NCBI GenBank assembly: GCA_023053545.1
Contig: JAKZAN010000007.1
Location: 2,542,001 to 2,606,000 of the forward strand
Direction: 5' to 3'
Origin: Lepidurus packardi
Taxonomy: Eukaryota; Arthropoda; Branchiopoda; Notostraca; Triopsidae
Length of the DNA stretch: 64,000 nt
Shown here: in pieces, positions 1 to 13,700 of the stretch
Position numbering within the stretch: the stretch's first letter is position 1
Layout: each line of letters starts with the position of its first letter
The notes under the pieces: generated by a model
Database searches by the model: none
Told to the model about the DNA's origin: nothing
Seen by the model: only the letters and a program-made list of their open reading frames with translations
Program-made: the position numbers and the translations under genes

Positions 1-521
1 TGAGCTTTCAGCGAGACACAATGAATGCAGAGACACAGGGGCAACTGGCTAATTAATTAACAACAAAGCAACTTGCTGCATAGTGTAGACACCCCTCACC
101 CTTCCTTTTAACCCTCCTGGCTGCTAGTTTTCATTCGTGAAAATTCCACTGTTACAAACGCAACAGCTTCTCGTGTACCACGTTTTTTGGAAGAAAAAAG
201 AATGTGGATATACATTCCTTAATTAATAAAAATATGACTTAATTTGTATAAGCTTTAATAAGGAAAATCAATATTTTATAAATTAGGCTTTCATGGGTAT
301 TCCCTGTATGCTTTCTGTTTTTTTTTTTTACCGGCGACAGATTCATTTCAAGTCTGTTTTTTGGTTTCCTTTCTACGCCCCTGGAATTCCTTCCTCATTA
401 TTTTCTTGTCGTAAAAACGCACAGCAAAAAGATCTCAGTAAAAGTTCCTCAATTAACTCAATTTTCATAAAAACAAATTAATAATGTGTTCGCAAGACAA
501 TGCACGAGTCATTTTCCGTAA
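1..521. other. AT-rich non-coding DNA
   Basis: AT-rich sequence left of the first dispersed repeat. Only short open frames without family features are present, and I see no exon with a credible coding pattern. Confidence 0.4.
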
Positions 522-1053
522 GGCTCACGTATACTTTAGCTCGGTATAGACGGTTAGCATGGGAATTTTGGAACACTTTTTTGAGAAAACCAGTGCATTT
601 AATAAAAAAAACATTTTTGACAATAATCTCGAGCTTATTAACAGGTAGTGCACAACTAAATTCTCCATTTTTCCAATTAGTAATAAATTAGCAATATGCT
701 AATGAAGTTTGCAATTATTAAAAATACATTACCTAAAAATCTGTCCTTTGATTGTGCACTAGCTGCCAACAAAAGAAAACTTTTGTTTTAGATTGCTTTC
801 AAATCTGACCAGCCGTTGTTGAGAAAGATGGTTCCGAAAGTTTGACGACTTAATTTGGGACATTGCTCTGCTCGAGCAAACAGTGGTGACAAGTTGCACT
901 TTTTAGACGCAAAACAATCGTAGAAACTTTGCCGGCAATTAGCTCTCTATTTCTTTTCTTGCTTTCTTGCGCAAGGCTTTCGCAAAACAATAAAAAATAT
1001 CACCTCCATCTGTGTCTCTTTCCCGTCAATAAACTATAAGGTCAACGGGAGCC
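522..1053. repeat. Dispersed TTAA-bounded MITE-like repeat, copy 1
   Basis: About 530 bp whose body is clearly similar to 40631-41049. Both share stretches such as the 'attgctttcaaatctga' block and a 'gtttgacgact' block. The ends are inverted: the left reads GGCTCACGTATACTTTAGC and the right ends ACGGGAGCC. TTAA follows on the right (1054-1057) and a decayed GTAA precedes on the left (518-521). The pattern fits a non-autonomous DNA transposon with TTAA target duplication (piggyBac- or Kolobok-like). No coding capacity is seen. Confidence 0.65.
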
Positions 1054-4000
1054 TTAATGATTCAATGATGTGTTTCTTAAAAATAAGACTGGAAGGTTAA
1101 GCATTCGTCATGTAGTGTATCCTCCGTGTTAGTCTATACAGAGAGTACTTTCTGTACTGTTCCTCACGTACCGTACCCTCGGCTTCCCTACCTTTCTGTT
1201 ACAAGCACTTGCCAAAACGCCTTTAACTCTCCAAGCCCCAATATTGTGTGTGCCGCAGATCTTACAACTAATTCAAGTTGCTAAATAATTCAAATAAACC
1301 AACTATTAGAAAGAAAAACGAAACGACTAGAACGTCTATCATGTATGCTAGTTTCTCCGCTCACTACTGTCACAAGCGTTTCTGAACAACCCTTCCAACT
1401 CTCTAAGCCCGACCTTACTCGCTTCCAACTCCTTAGTCCAACTCTCAATTAGTTCCCACACCCGTCATTAGATGGCGCAATGGGCACTTCCCATTGTGCT
1501 TCTCCCATCTCAATTGTAATTCATGGGACACGAGGAAACACCAAATACCGCCAGGGCCTTCATCACATCTAAAAAATAAAAAAAACATCTAAAAAAGACT
1601 ATCTTCATTGGCGAGGCTCTTTTTAACCACAGCGACTGGCTGCCAAACGAGGCCAGCGACTCAAGAGGGTGATAAAGGATCTTTTGACAACCCTCCTCTT
1701 TAACTGCTCTTTCCTGCACCTTATAGGACCATATCCCGATCCAGAAAAGAAAATCGAGTTTATACCGTGTCACGTACTGAACGTAACCCATCTGAACACA
1801 GTAGGAAAGAAAAGACAAAAAAAAACGCCACACACGCCTTATTTCTTCCTTTTTAGGACTCTCTTGGTGCTGTAAGCTGGGGGTAGTGCAGGTAATATAT
1901 AGATCGACAGTAGGGCCATCTACCCGCCCACTTTTCTCCCCCTCCCCCTTCCAACCTAACCTAAGATATATAACATCCCTGTAGAGTTCCTGCCAGCCAC
2001 CTCTTTTCATGGTGGCCCAAGCAATCACGCGTTGTCGATCAACAACTTCTAAACTTTTCTCCATCTTCTCACTTTCTAGGATTGTATTATTTTCTCTTCT
2101 CACCCCCGCGTTTTTCTAAGCTATTATTATTCTACCCCGCTTTGGTTTGAATTAGCAATTCAAAGACTTTGCCCAAAAAATCTACTAAGTCCACAAAGCT
2201 GGTCTCTGTCGTACCTTTTTACTCGTTTCTTTGACGCTTAACAAAACAAAACAAAACGCCAGAAGCCTCAGATTTTTTAAAACAATTTTTTGTTCCATTT
2301 TTCAACATTTTTCTTCCTCCTTCGCAGTCTTTTGTCGCTCATAAACTTAGCCAAATTTCCTAAAATCCACTGGGAGCCTTTGCAGCTTCTTTATATAAAC
2401 GATGCCCGCAGCGCAAGCCTGCATCTCTAATCAAACCACGCTTTTTTTTTTTTTTTTTTTTTTTTACTGATTTTCTTTTCAAGCATAAAGACTTGAGTTC
2501 CTCTTTCTTTCTGGCGACGTTTATAACCTAACCTTTTTTTCTTTCACACAAGGTTTGTGGGAGGAAAGTATCATTTTAGCGAAGAATCCTCCTGATCACC
2601 ATGGCAACTCCCACTTTCATCTCTCCAAAGTATTCAACGCTATGAAACTTTTCATCTTCTTTAGATCATAATAACCATGCAAAATATTTTTTCCCTTTTA
2701 TTAAAACAAGAAAAAAGAAAGAATTCCGTGTACTTAGCTTTCTGTCACATAGCATTTAAGGAGCACAGCCACGCTCTTACGAAAAACTATATGATATTTC
2801 TACAAAATTTCTTGCCAGTGCCATGATTGAGATGGTTTAATTTTTCTACGTGCCTTCACTAATTTGAAATTGCATTTGCAAATTTATATGTACAAAGGGG
2901 GGATGCAAAATCGCAACATCAATTAACAACAACATTACTTTCCCCAAAATATTGTAGTATTCCGTAGAAAAATAATAAGAGAGCGAAATGTTGAAGGTTT
3001 TCCCGTTCGAACCACATTTTTAAACTTACGCAGAACCACTTTTAGTTTTCTAACTTTTTAGCCTTGACTCATTAACTCTCTTTTTTATTTTCTTGTTTGG
3101 TGGCTGACGTCATTGAAAAATCAAGAAAAAAATATCTCCTACTGGATTATGGATGACGTGTTCCTGTCCTTGAGCCTTTTCACGTATCGTTGAGCCTTGA
3201 CTTTGTAGGCCCCGCCCCTCTAATCTGGTTCAATTAAAACTCGATTATTCAAGTCGTTTTAATTAAAGATAGCTGATAAATAACTCCTAATTAGCGTAAG
3301 AAATAAGGTGTCGAGAAAATCCATTAATCTTTCTTTTTAAAACAAAGAAAGAAACACTGAAACCAGCAAAGTTGTAATGAAGGAAGACGTAGAATTCGCT
3401 TCGAGAAACCTTAGTTGAGATATCCATGATAAAACAAAAGAAGACAAAATAGAAAAAGAATAAATATGAGGAGAAAGGGAACACTGCGTAGCTGAAAGGG
3501 ATGAATGCCAAACTATATATACGTGGTTATAGGAACAGCCCACTGCAAATTGAATTACAACTTGCAAGACTTGGAGAGGGATTTACTGGTTTGAGGACAC
3601 GGCAGCAAACGTTGCAGGGCTAACGATTTTGTGTACATGACTCAAGAAACTTTTCCCCTTCTCTTTATGCTTAGCCACAGGGTTCTAAACTCATTTCTCT
3701 TTTATCCTATAAGTTCCTCTCAGCACGCCAGTGTCAAAAGACATTTATGAGAACCTGGAGTTTCTGTGCAATAAATTAAATTTGTAATACAATAATAATA
3801 CCTAATAGTGTTTATGCTCTAGTATTTATAAAGGGCACAAACCATCCAAAAACACTATCTTAAAAACTAAAATAGAAACTCTTAAGATATGTTTATTTCA
3901 GTTATGCTCAAAGTAGTTATTAAACTACTGTCTGTTACAGACAGTATTAAACTACTGTAGTTATTAAACTACTACTATTAAAGAAAATAAAAGTTCAATA

Positions 4001-4375
4001 AATATAGGATCACGCGCTCGCCCCATGATACGTCTTTGACGTGATTTTCAAAGTTCAGATGAACGGCAAATCACCAAGACTTGAAACACAGCTTAAAAAA
4101 TCTAAATATGCTAAAATAATGTTCCTTGAGAATTTGCCAAGAAACTGTCTAATCTTCGTCCAAGATTTTCGACAGAAATCTCACTATGTAGTGAAGCAAT
4201 TTGGCTATTTCGCCCAAAGTGTGGAATCACATGAATGATAAATGGTTCGAGAAAATTGGAAAATACTTAAAAAGTCGGAATTACGGATATTCGCAGAATG
4301 ACGTCCACAACTTATTTATTGCACAAAAGAATATGGGAAAAGAAGATTGTAAATTATCTTAGGGCAACGTAATTG
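1054..4375. other. Gene-poor AT-rich intergenic DNA
   Basis: No convincing exon on either strand. It contains a 24-base T run (2442-2465) and short AT-rich repeats around 3890-3980 built on the word taaactactg. The longest open frame (1510-2103, minus) is low-complexity and has no recognisable domain. Confidence 0.4.
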
Positions 4376-4381
4376 TTTATT
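4376..4381 (-). terminator. Polyadenylation signal of the 4513-4950 gene
   Basis: AATAAA on the minus strand about 130 bp past the stop codon of the small membrane-protein gene, with a second A/T-rich candidate just beyond. Its position supports a real minus-strand transcript. Confidence 0.45.
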
Positions 4382-4512
4382 CTCTAAAATGTCTCATATT
4401 TATTTACCTGAATCAATTTCTATTGTTAAAATATCCCCACCTTTTCTTCCTCTTTTTTACAACTGAAAACAAAAATGTAAGCTTTTCCACGCTGAAAGAG
4501 AAAGAAAAAATA

Positions 4513-4950
4513 TCAGGGCATGACATCGTGCAACTTGCGCACCAACAAATGCAGTTCAATGGTCAAGAGGACGAGCACGACCAGCAAGACAAGGATGAGT
4601 AAGCTAAGGATTCCCAGCGCCAAACGTAGTTCCGTCACGTAATCCTTGCTCCACCTGATCTGCAGCGCTTCTCGAACCTCCTCCACTCCATCACCATCGT
4701 CCCTGGCCATTTTATTTGTTGCCTCAGGCTCTGTAATGGGTGTTTCCAGATCCGGCACTAGCAAAACGTCACGGTCCTCTTCCTCTTCTACCTCACCCAA
4801 CTTTCGATTCTCGCTGGAATCGTCGCCGTCGTTATTGCTGCTCGGTTGCTCTTCATCAGCAACCCAATCCTCCCAGGATCCCAATGAATCGGCACGAACC
4901 CGCTCCCTACTCTCGCTCTCCGTCTGCTTCGCTGGCGATTCAGTCTCCAT
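4513..4950 (-). CDS. Acidic tail-anchored membrane protein, unrecognised
   Basis: A 145-residue open frame. Residues 1-100 are hydrophilic and very acidic (SWEDWVADEE, then a Glu/Asp run at 54-61). A single Leu/Val/Ile-rich segment at about 109-131 is followed by a short basic tail ending HDVMP. This is the layout of a C-terminal tail-anchored or type II membrane protein with its bulk in the cytosol. The start codon lies just after a good 3' splice site (polypyrimidine tract then AAACAG at about 4952-4957), so a 5' UTR intron is likely. A minus-strand AATAAA lies downstream. I do not recognise the family and assign no function. The gene could be lineage-specific or fast-evolving. Confidence 0.6.
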   Translation of the reverse strand: METESPAKQTESESRERVRADSLGSWEDWVADEEQPSSNNDGDDSSENRKLGEVEEEEDRDVLLVPDLETPITEPEATNKMARDDGDGVEEVREALQIRWSKDYVTELRLALGILSLLILVLLVVLVLLTIELHLLVRKLHDVMP

Positions 4951-7707
4951 ACTGTTTGGGATTAAAAAAAGTTAATCTGACGCCCAAAAGGGAAGACAAC
5001 ATTTTTTCGTACACAAGTTAATATTCCAAGAAAACTAGGTTCTCGAGTTATAGCATAGCCAATTAGTCCTTACTACCCCGTTCACAAAGAAAGCTATACC
5101 GATCGAAGGAGACTAAGCCGGGTTTGCACTACGGAGTCCAGCTGAGGCAATCCAAAGTAGCATCAGTAGCCGCCCACGGACCTAGAGCTTCGGTTCTCCC
5201 CTATTTAGTTTTCACTGTTGCGCAATTTTCGGGCAAACTTCAGTGTTTACTCGACAACGCGGTAGAAAAATACAACTAGTTAGATGATCGATAGCGGATC
5301 ACGGACCTACTTCCGGTATCGGGATGATGACGCTTTTGTGATCAATTCAAGATCAATTTTCTTACGACTGGACAACAGAGGAAATTAAGATAATGCAAAA
5401 AATCGACTCGTTTTAATACACAGGAAAATAATAATAAGTTAAATTTGGGACTTTAAGAACTTTTTGTGTCAGTTTACCTTTTGACCTTTAATGTCGTTTT
5501 AAGGGCTCGCTCACGTCCCACTAACTCAGCCTCCAAGTCTTTCTGCCTTTCTGGTTTTGCTCTTTTTGTCTTTTCCCAAGCAAGCAAGATGGAGGAAAAA
5601 ACCTCTTGTAACGAAGGCTTTCTTTCTTTCCTTTTTTAGCTGTCCTTTATTGCGCTCTACGGTTATAAGGATAAATGGCTTTTCCTCCAACTGTATATGG
5701 TCAGCCCCAGCACACACATTTCCCCCGCAGTTTTGCCTTATAAGACGGGGGTAGCTTTTGAGGGGAGAAAGCTTTGCGGGGATCTTTCAAAGGTTCCAGG
5801 CAAACGTGGTACCGACGTTATTATTATTCCAACCCCCTATTTCCAGGGAGGTACCAACCCATCTTCAAAGGCCTCTCACTATTTTAGCTCCCTCTACATT
5901 ATTACTCGCTCCTTTTCTTGCCCTGTTCGTCCAATCTCGACGTTGACGGCGATAAAATTCCACAGGCCAAAAGAGAGAAAAACTTTACTTTGAAGCCAAC
6001 AAATCTCGTTTAGAGGGTCCTCAAACGACGTGTGTCCAGGTCACTTCCCTCGCAATAGAGAGGTTCCCATGCTAATCGAGTGAGACGTTTTCGGAAACAC
6101 CTTTTTGGGGTGCATGGTTTGTTTCGTTGTGTTTTGTTTTTGTCGTGACAAAGACGACTTTCCAATATCTTTTCTGCAACTCGGCCGTTTTTTTAAGTCC
6201 TGGGTTGTGCCAGCTCTGGAGCGCAATTGCCAGTTAGGAAGTAAGTTTTCTGTTGGAAACAATGCCAGTCTATTGTATACAAAAATAAGTATCTCCCCCC
6301 AATATCCCTGCCTTGCAAGCCATGCATAGTTGTATTTAGCATTAAAGTTTTTCAAACTTTAATATTATTATTATTATTTTAAATCAGGCATTAGGCATGA
6401 GGCTGATAACAGCATCATACTGATGGCAAAAAATACGCCGACTAAGAGTTTGGATGCTATTTACTAGGCAAAAGTTAAGGGGAGTGTAGGTGGGTGGAGT
6501 ATTGGTACAACTAAAGGTGAAGTAGTGAGGGATCAAGTGTTGATTTGGTATCTCTGGGTGTTTAGTGCACAGAGATGTGCAGCGGGTTTAGCTCCGGGGG
6601 ACTGAGGGCGGTTGTATGAACTTATGAACTTTTCACTTTCTTGTCCATTCAATAGCGGCAATAATGGCTTTCCGGTTAGAGTATTTTATTTCACTGGGTT
6701 CAATGATAGAAGACCGGAAGTTATTCCTGGTCAAGTCAGAGAGTCTTGATGAGATTTGTACCGTTTGCTCGAGGTTGGTGGGGTAAGAGTTTTTCCGGAA
6801 TGTATCCAGATGCCGCTTACCGCAGTCCCTTCTCCTTAAACTGGAACCTAACGGCGGTTTTTAGAAACAATTTGCTGTTTGCTGATGCAAACTGCGTTTC
6901 ATCTTTCATTCTGTACCGCATACCGTTAGTATTCACCCATGGCACCATAGAGTTAAGATATATATATAGAGAGAGGGAACATCCCTGTGTAGAAGTCCGT
7001 TGCCAAGAATTATATCGAAAAGGAGGAGCCAAATGTGAAGCCAATTGCTGATTGGCCGTTAGGACGCAGATCGGTATCGCTTGTCAGACACATCGATTAT
7101 AAACAGTTCAAGTGTGAATACTAATAGCATGGGAGAAAATCAATTCACGCTTGTTCAGCTCAGATAAGCTAGGGAATAGATATATGCATATATTCGATTT
7201 TCGTTTGAACCTCATTTTTATATTCGCGCCATGAACAAGGCGTTGGTCAAACAAGTCTGACCAATCCTGTCCTCTCGGGTAACTAGCTTGCAGCTTCGAA
7301 AGGTGCTAACAAAAGGCCCATAAGGAAGGGGCTCAATGTTCCCTCTCTCTCTCTCTTTACTCTATGAATGGCACTGAGGAAACGTTATAGGGCGAACTCA
7401 CACTTTCAATGACCGGGTATATTCGTTACCCAATTACCTTATATTATTCATTTAGTCATGTGCTACTATAATTTTCCTACATTTTAATTCTCTAGTTACT
7501 AAACTTTATGTCAATTTTTTATCTGATTTGCAAAGTTGTGAAATCGACAGGCTTTTAGCAAATTTTGGTTCCAAATTGTCGCACACTTTCTCTCCTTTAT
7601 CATCCACGAAGGAAAAAAAAAATCAATTTCCCTGTTTTAAACTATTCAAATGAACGTTACCGTGTACCAATTCTCTCACTCATGACTCGTTACCTTTTTG
7701 TAATTAG
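4951..7707. other. Intergenic / upstream region between divergent genes
   Basis: Lies between the small membrane-protein gene (-) and ADAM10-A (+) and should hold both promoters and the missing first exon(s) of ADAM10-A. One candidate first exon is 6105-6240: a short hydrophobic start (MGCMVCFVVFCFC) followed by a strong GTAAGT donor in phase 1, matching the phase-1 acceptor at 7708. Its hydrophobic stretch is short and has no positive N-region, so I treat it as a guess. Otherwise I see only AT-rich sequence and a CT microsatellite near 7340-7358. Confidence 0.35.
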
Positions 7708-10700
7708 GTTTGGTGCTCAACGACTTTATCAAACATTTCGAGCCACTTTACTATGAACAGGCCCATGTCCGCGAACAGCACGAGCGCGTTCGTCGCAATA
7801 TCGACGACACGATCCATTTCCAATTCCACGCCCATAACCGGTAAATTAAAGATTAGACAAAAAAGAGGAAAGACGTCCAATTCTTCTCCATTTTTTTTTT
7901 GCTTTAAAGGCGGTTCCAACTATATTTACGCCCTGCCAGCCAAGACCTTTTCGCCGACAATGTCGTTCTGGAAAACACCGAAGGCCCCATCAATGTCCAA
8001 ATTGATAACGTCTACTCGGGCTTCTTGAAAGGTCCGTTTGTCACCTCTCAGCGGATTTAAGAAACGTTGAAACCTTACTGTAGTTTTCTGTTTTTTCAAT
8101 TTTATTTCTTGCAGACGACGACCAATCCGAGGTTCATGGAATCATCACAAAGGATGGTTTGTTCGACGGGACCATTTCCACCGCGACGGAAGAGTACTAC
8201 GTGGAGCCGGCCAGTCGTTACGCGCCGCAGTTGGACTTCCGTGCCATCATTTACAAAGTGTCGGACGTGATTCCGCCTTGGCAACTTTCAGCCTCTTCGT
8301 CTTCTGATAGTTCTTTTTTGGACGCCCCTCATTGTGCTTCTCATGAACTGCATCTCAAACGCCGTGAATCTTTCCTTTCCGATTATTGCCACGACGCCAG
8401 TCAATGCCACGAGTCTTTTATGCAAACCCTGCCCCGTGCCAATTTGAGCCACCCCCCTTCCCCATCTGTGATACCTCCTCGTTCTCCTGATCGTCGTCGT
8501 CGTGGACAGCAGCGTCAGAAACGCGAACCGGGCCGCGAGACGTGGACCATTGACCACGAATGGAGCGCCAATGAGACCAGCCAATGGAAGGTCAATGGTC
8601 GGAGCTTCCGGCGGAGGAGAACCATTGACCCCAAGAAAGTGACGTGCATGCTGTACTTGCAAGCAGATCACCTCTTTTACCAGAAACTGGGCAGCGAAGA
8701 AGCCTGTATCGAGAGTATGACGCGCCACGTGCAGCGAGTTAATGCCATTTATAAGAAAATCGATTTCAATGGCGATGGACAACCCGATAGCCTTACGTTC
8801 ATGATCAAACGCATTAAAGTGCACACTGACAAGGCCTTGAAAGATCCCAAATACCGTTTTCCGGGCAATTATGGAGTCGAAAAGTTCCTCGAGCTCTTCT
8901 CAGGTAAAGTGCTTTCTTAGCTCTTTCGTTTCAAATCTTCCTACTTAAAAAAAATAAGAAGAAGACGAGCTACGTGTGTTGAAAGCCTTTTCTTAACGTC
9001 ATTAGGTTTCATAATTTAATTAATTGATGCTGTTTCACTCTTCAACAAACGTTAAGGACGAAATTCAGTAGTATATTATTTTGGTAAGGCTAACTAGTTA
9101 GAGACGATCGAAGGATAGGAAGACTTTTGTTTTCCTATTGCTTGACTTTTGTCAAAGGGAAAGAAATATAATATCGAGCAGAAACATAATGATTCTGCAA
9201 CACAGTACTTTTTTTTAACAAGTCTTTAACTTGTGAGACCACAGTAAGCAAGTTCTCCCCTTACATACTACATACATACGTACGTACGTTTCTGGAACTT
9301 CCCTCGGCATGTCCGACGTCAAAGGAAGAAATAGAATACATTTGTGTCACAAAAAAGACATAAGTGGACAGCTAGGAAAATAAAATATGGCTATATAGAG
9401 CAACTGGCTCTCTGAGATTGAAGAAGTTGGCACACATACGTGGATTTCTAGAAGCAAGAAAAATGAAGAGTTTTCCTTTTTTCCTAAACCTCCCACGGGG
9501 CGTATTAGTGCAGCAATTGCTTTCTTCCTTGGATTGCCTGTTCTTATTTGCAGAATCTTGTACAATTCCCTTAAATGATCTAAAGATCTCAGAATATTTC
9601 AATGTCTTGTTTTCTCTTTAAATTGAATGGAACGTAGAGGAGGATTACGACGCATTCTGCCTCGCGTACATGTTCACGTACCGGGATTTCGAAGGCGGTA
9701 CTTTGGGATTAGCCTGGACTGGCGATTTGAAGAACGCTGGTGGAGTTTGCGAAAAGAATGGGGTAAATCAAATTCAAAGATAATTATTTTTCACCACACT
9801 TCATTTCGTTGCTTATTTGCTTGTTGCAGCATTATCGAGGTAGCTCGAAAAGCCTAAACACAGGTATCGTGACATTACTCAACTATGGCAAACATGTACC
9901 TCCTGCCGTGTCCCACGTTACTTTAGCGCACGAAATCGGACACAATTTTGGATCGCCGGTACAAAAAATACAACAAAAACAATTTCACAATTTTAATTTA
10001 AAAAAATAATTATTCAACACAGCACGATCCCGAGAATAACAAGGAGTGCACGCCAGGCGGAGAAGACGGCAATTACATCATGTTTGCACGTGCAACTTCC
10101 GGCGATAAGAAAAACAACAATGATTTCTCACCTTGTAGCCTCAAAAGCATCAATAGTGTTCTCAACACTAAAGCGCGGGACGATAAAGGTTGTTTTAAAG
10201 GTAAACAAACAGAAGAAGCTCTCCTCTTTCAGACCTTAGTTTGAATTTCATATTAATTCATGACTTACATAATAACTGATCTTTTGTTGTTTACTTTAAA
10301 TAATAATTTAGAACCCCAAACGGCCATTTGTGGAAATGGAGTAGTCGAAGTTGGCGAAGAATGCGATTGCGGTTGGGAAGAAGACTGTAAGGAGCAATGC
10401 TGCTACCCGATGCGTACTTCACCTACACTGGGCGAAAAACCTTGTAGTTTACGTCCACCTAATCGTTGCTCTCCATCCCAAGTAGGTTCTGTTCAAATCC
10501 TCCTTAAAATTTTAATTTCCTATCAAGTATTATTAATTATTAAGCCTTTTTGTTTAATTAAATTCAAGTTTTTGTTTCAATTTTTCTTTGCTTTAATTTT
10601 TTGGTAATCGCCGCCCTAAAAAATAAAAGAGAGCTAAACGACTTGTTCATTTTAAAAGGGTCCTTGTTGTACGAACGACTGCAAATTTCGATCTGGAGTC

Positions 10701-13700
10701 AAGTGCCGGGACGATAACGGGTGTCGCGACCCGAGCTTCTGTGATGGGAAAGGCCCCGAGTGTCCTCTAGCTAAGAACAAGCCCAACAAGACGATCTGCA
10801 ATGATGAGTTTGTGTGCTTCATGGGCGAGTGTACAGGGTCCATTTGCATCGCCTACGGGCTCGAGTCGTGTCAGTGCATTCAAGGGTCGGGCGACCCGCC
10901 CACCAAAGCCTGCGAGTTGTGCTGCAAACAGCCGGGCGATGACCAGCCCTGTCTGTCGAGTCACGACTGGAATACCTTGCCTTACGACGTGCCGGACACG
11001 TACGCTAAACCTGGAACGCCTTGCAACAACTACAATGGTTATTGCGATGTCTTCCAACGTTGTCGAGAGGTAACCCCAACTGTCTTGCGTTCATCTTTGA
11101 GGATTAATTCATTAGTGGAACTCGGTTGCCAGAAAGATGTTTTAAAAATTGCATGTTTCCGTATCCCCGAGTTCGTACTTAAAAATGCCTAAGCTTTGAA
11201 GATTTCATACTTGAAGATTTAATGTAAAAGCTTTGCGTAAAGATACATCTTTTGAACACTTCATGTTCGAGAGAATAATGCTGGAAGATTCGGTACTTGT
11301 TTGAAGTTCCGATGATCTCATGATTTGGAGTACAATAACTCACATCTGGTTTATTTTTATTAGTCTCTTTTTTTTAAGTTCCAAAGTGTTCTAACGTAAT
11401 GGATCTGCAGTGATGGACCGTATTTAAACTAGTCGAGGACCTTCTGTTTTGTTAAGCGTTAATATAGCCATTTTAACTAGATGTATTTAATTATTATTTG
11501 AGTACTTTACAAAATGTGTCGAAATACTAGTATTTTACCCATCACTGTGGACCTGTACAAAAAACACAAAGCGTCCCACAAAAACCCATTCAAGTACCCC
11601 GGGAATCTCATTTTGTTCCTTTTTAACGTTGATTTACAACCCGAAATAGGTGGATCCCTCAGGCCCTTTAGCCACTCTACGCAGATTGCTACTCTCGGAC
11701 GAAAGTATCGCTTCTTTGAAGAAATGGGTGGAAGAACATTGGTACGGCGTGCTCTTCATCGCCATAGGCTTTATCGTCTTCATGGTAATTCCTTTCATAG
11801 CCCATCTCCTCGCTCCTAATCCTTGGCTAGCATGACTCGCTTGCTAAAAATCTCTTTCCTTCGTAATCCGTTTTTATTTGTCGCCTTAAAAATAATTATA
11901 ATAATAATAAATTTAAACTTGGGGCTTATTCCGATATTTTTTTTACTTTTACTACGCCTTCCATAAAACTTTAAATACTTGCCTAAAAATCCTAGTCGCT
12001 GCATGTTGCCTGTAAGTACCATTTCATTTGTATTGTTTGCAGTCTTGTTTGAAAACTTATGCCTTGAGTCAGAAAGCTCTCCTTTTCGTGATCTGAAAGC
12101 CCACTTCCCAAATAAAGAAACTCGTGTGTTTTACCCTGCGTAGGTCGTTATTGTTCGTCTGTTCGGCAAAAAACGCTCAAAGACTACCCGCGTGCGTCGA
12201 ACTAGTAGGCCCCGTAAATCCGCTGCCCTTGCCGCTTTACCCAATGGCGCAGCAGGTGGAGCCACCACCGAAGAAGGGGACCCCAGCAGCGGCCATGTCG
12301 TTCATCCCGCGGCGGTCCGTGCCCATCTTCCTTTCAAGAAGAAGGTACGCGAGAAGTCCAGTCATGGCCGATCTCGTCACGCCTCCCGCAAAAAGAGCGT
12401 CCGACCAGAGGGCGGGGCTAGTACTAGTCGTTCCGTCCAATTACTGTGCCGCCTCCTAGGTCGCTCCACCCTTTCCCCTTTGAAGGCCAAAAAGCCCCGC
12501 AGCTCAGCCAACGGCGCCTTGAGCAGCGCCGAGAAAGTCATGTCCTGGTTAGAGCGCGAAGACCCGCCCACTCTTAACTTACCCCGCCCTTCCCAAACGC
12601 AGCCTAACCTCCAACGATCTCCCTCCTCCCACGAGACCGCAAGCAACGACTTGGCCTTACAGGAGGCCCGCCTTCTGGCTTGTTTACCCAATGAGGGTGC
12701 CGTAGTAGTGTCCCTTGGTGACAAACCGGCTAAAAGCGGACAGACACCCAAAGCAAAGGGTATGGGACGCTCCGTGTCCGAGAATCCGCACCGACGGCAC
12801 TCTGCTCGCTTCGAAAGCCCCGCCCGTGACTCCACCCACGAAACCACCGTGGCTCCACCTACTTTCAGGCGTTCTCACAGCCATATGGCCAAAAGCCAGT
12901 CTCATCACCCTAACCCGGGGAAACTGTTCCGGAAATCCGAATCGCAATCCCAGTTACTCATGTCTCGCTCGAGATCGCTCTCCACGTCCCAGTCGCAAAG
13001 CCCCAAAGACAGCAGTAGTCAGTCGGGGTCCAAGAGGGATTTAGTCAATCCTAACCTAGAAGACTTGGAGCCCGAAACTGATACTTTTAACCCTCCCTCC
13101 TTATCACGGATGGAGTCCCAGGTCCAGCTCATCCCTCCGAGTACGGACGAACTGCCTCGTAAACGTAAAACTAGTAGTAGTAGTACTTGCCAGGTCCCCA
13201 AGCCTGCGGCGTTGATGCCCAGTATGAAATCCAATCGAATCTTGCCCAAATCCGCCACCGATTCCAAGTTGAAAGCGATTCTGAGTGCGCCGTTGGGGGC
13301 GACCACTTCTGGGGGCGTAGCCAAGCGTGCTTCCAGCCTAGATATGCTCAATATATTCAAATCCCGCCCTTCGCTGCCCGCAGGGGGTGGAGCGTGCCAA
13401 AACCCTGCCTCCCGCCCTCCGCAAAACCGCGGGAAAGACGTCGCCAAAAGAAAAGGGGCGGGAACGACTTTAGGCTTGGGTCCCGTGCGTGTGGTGCTCA
13501 AGTGGCACGGCAAGAACAGCGCCGGTGCTCGCCGGAAGAAAACCAGTACTTCTGGAACCGGCAACGACAAGAAGAAGCGCCAAGTGATTGTGTACTCGAA
13601 CCCTGAACCAACCTTGGCCGACAAGAGCAAAAAGCGGGGTAAACTGGCCTCCGAAGACGCAAGAGACTTAGAGGATGGAAAGGGGCGAAGCAAAGGCGAA

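Noticed and set aside
1510-2103. 197-codon open frame on the minus strand
   Set aside because: No domain pattern, odd composition, no splice or polyadenylation context; probably chance.
4041-4238. 65-codon open frame on the plus strand
   Set aside because: Short, no family features, in AT-rich DNA without promoter or transcript signals.
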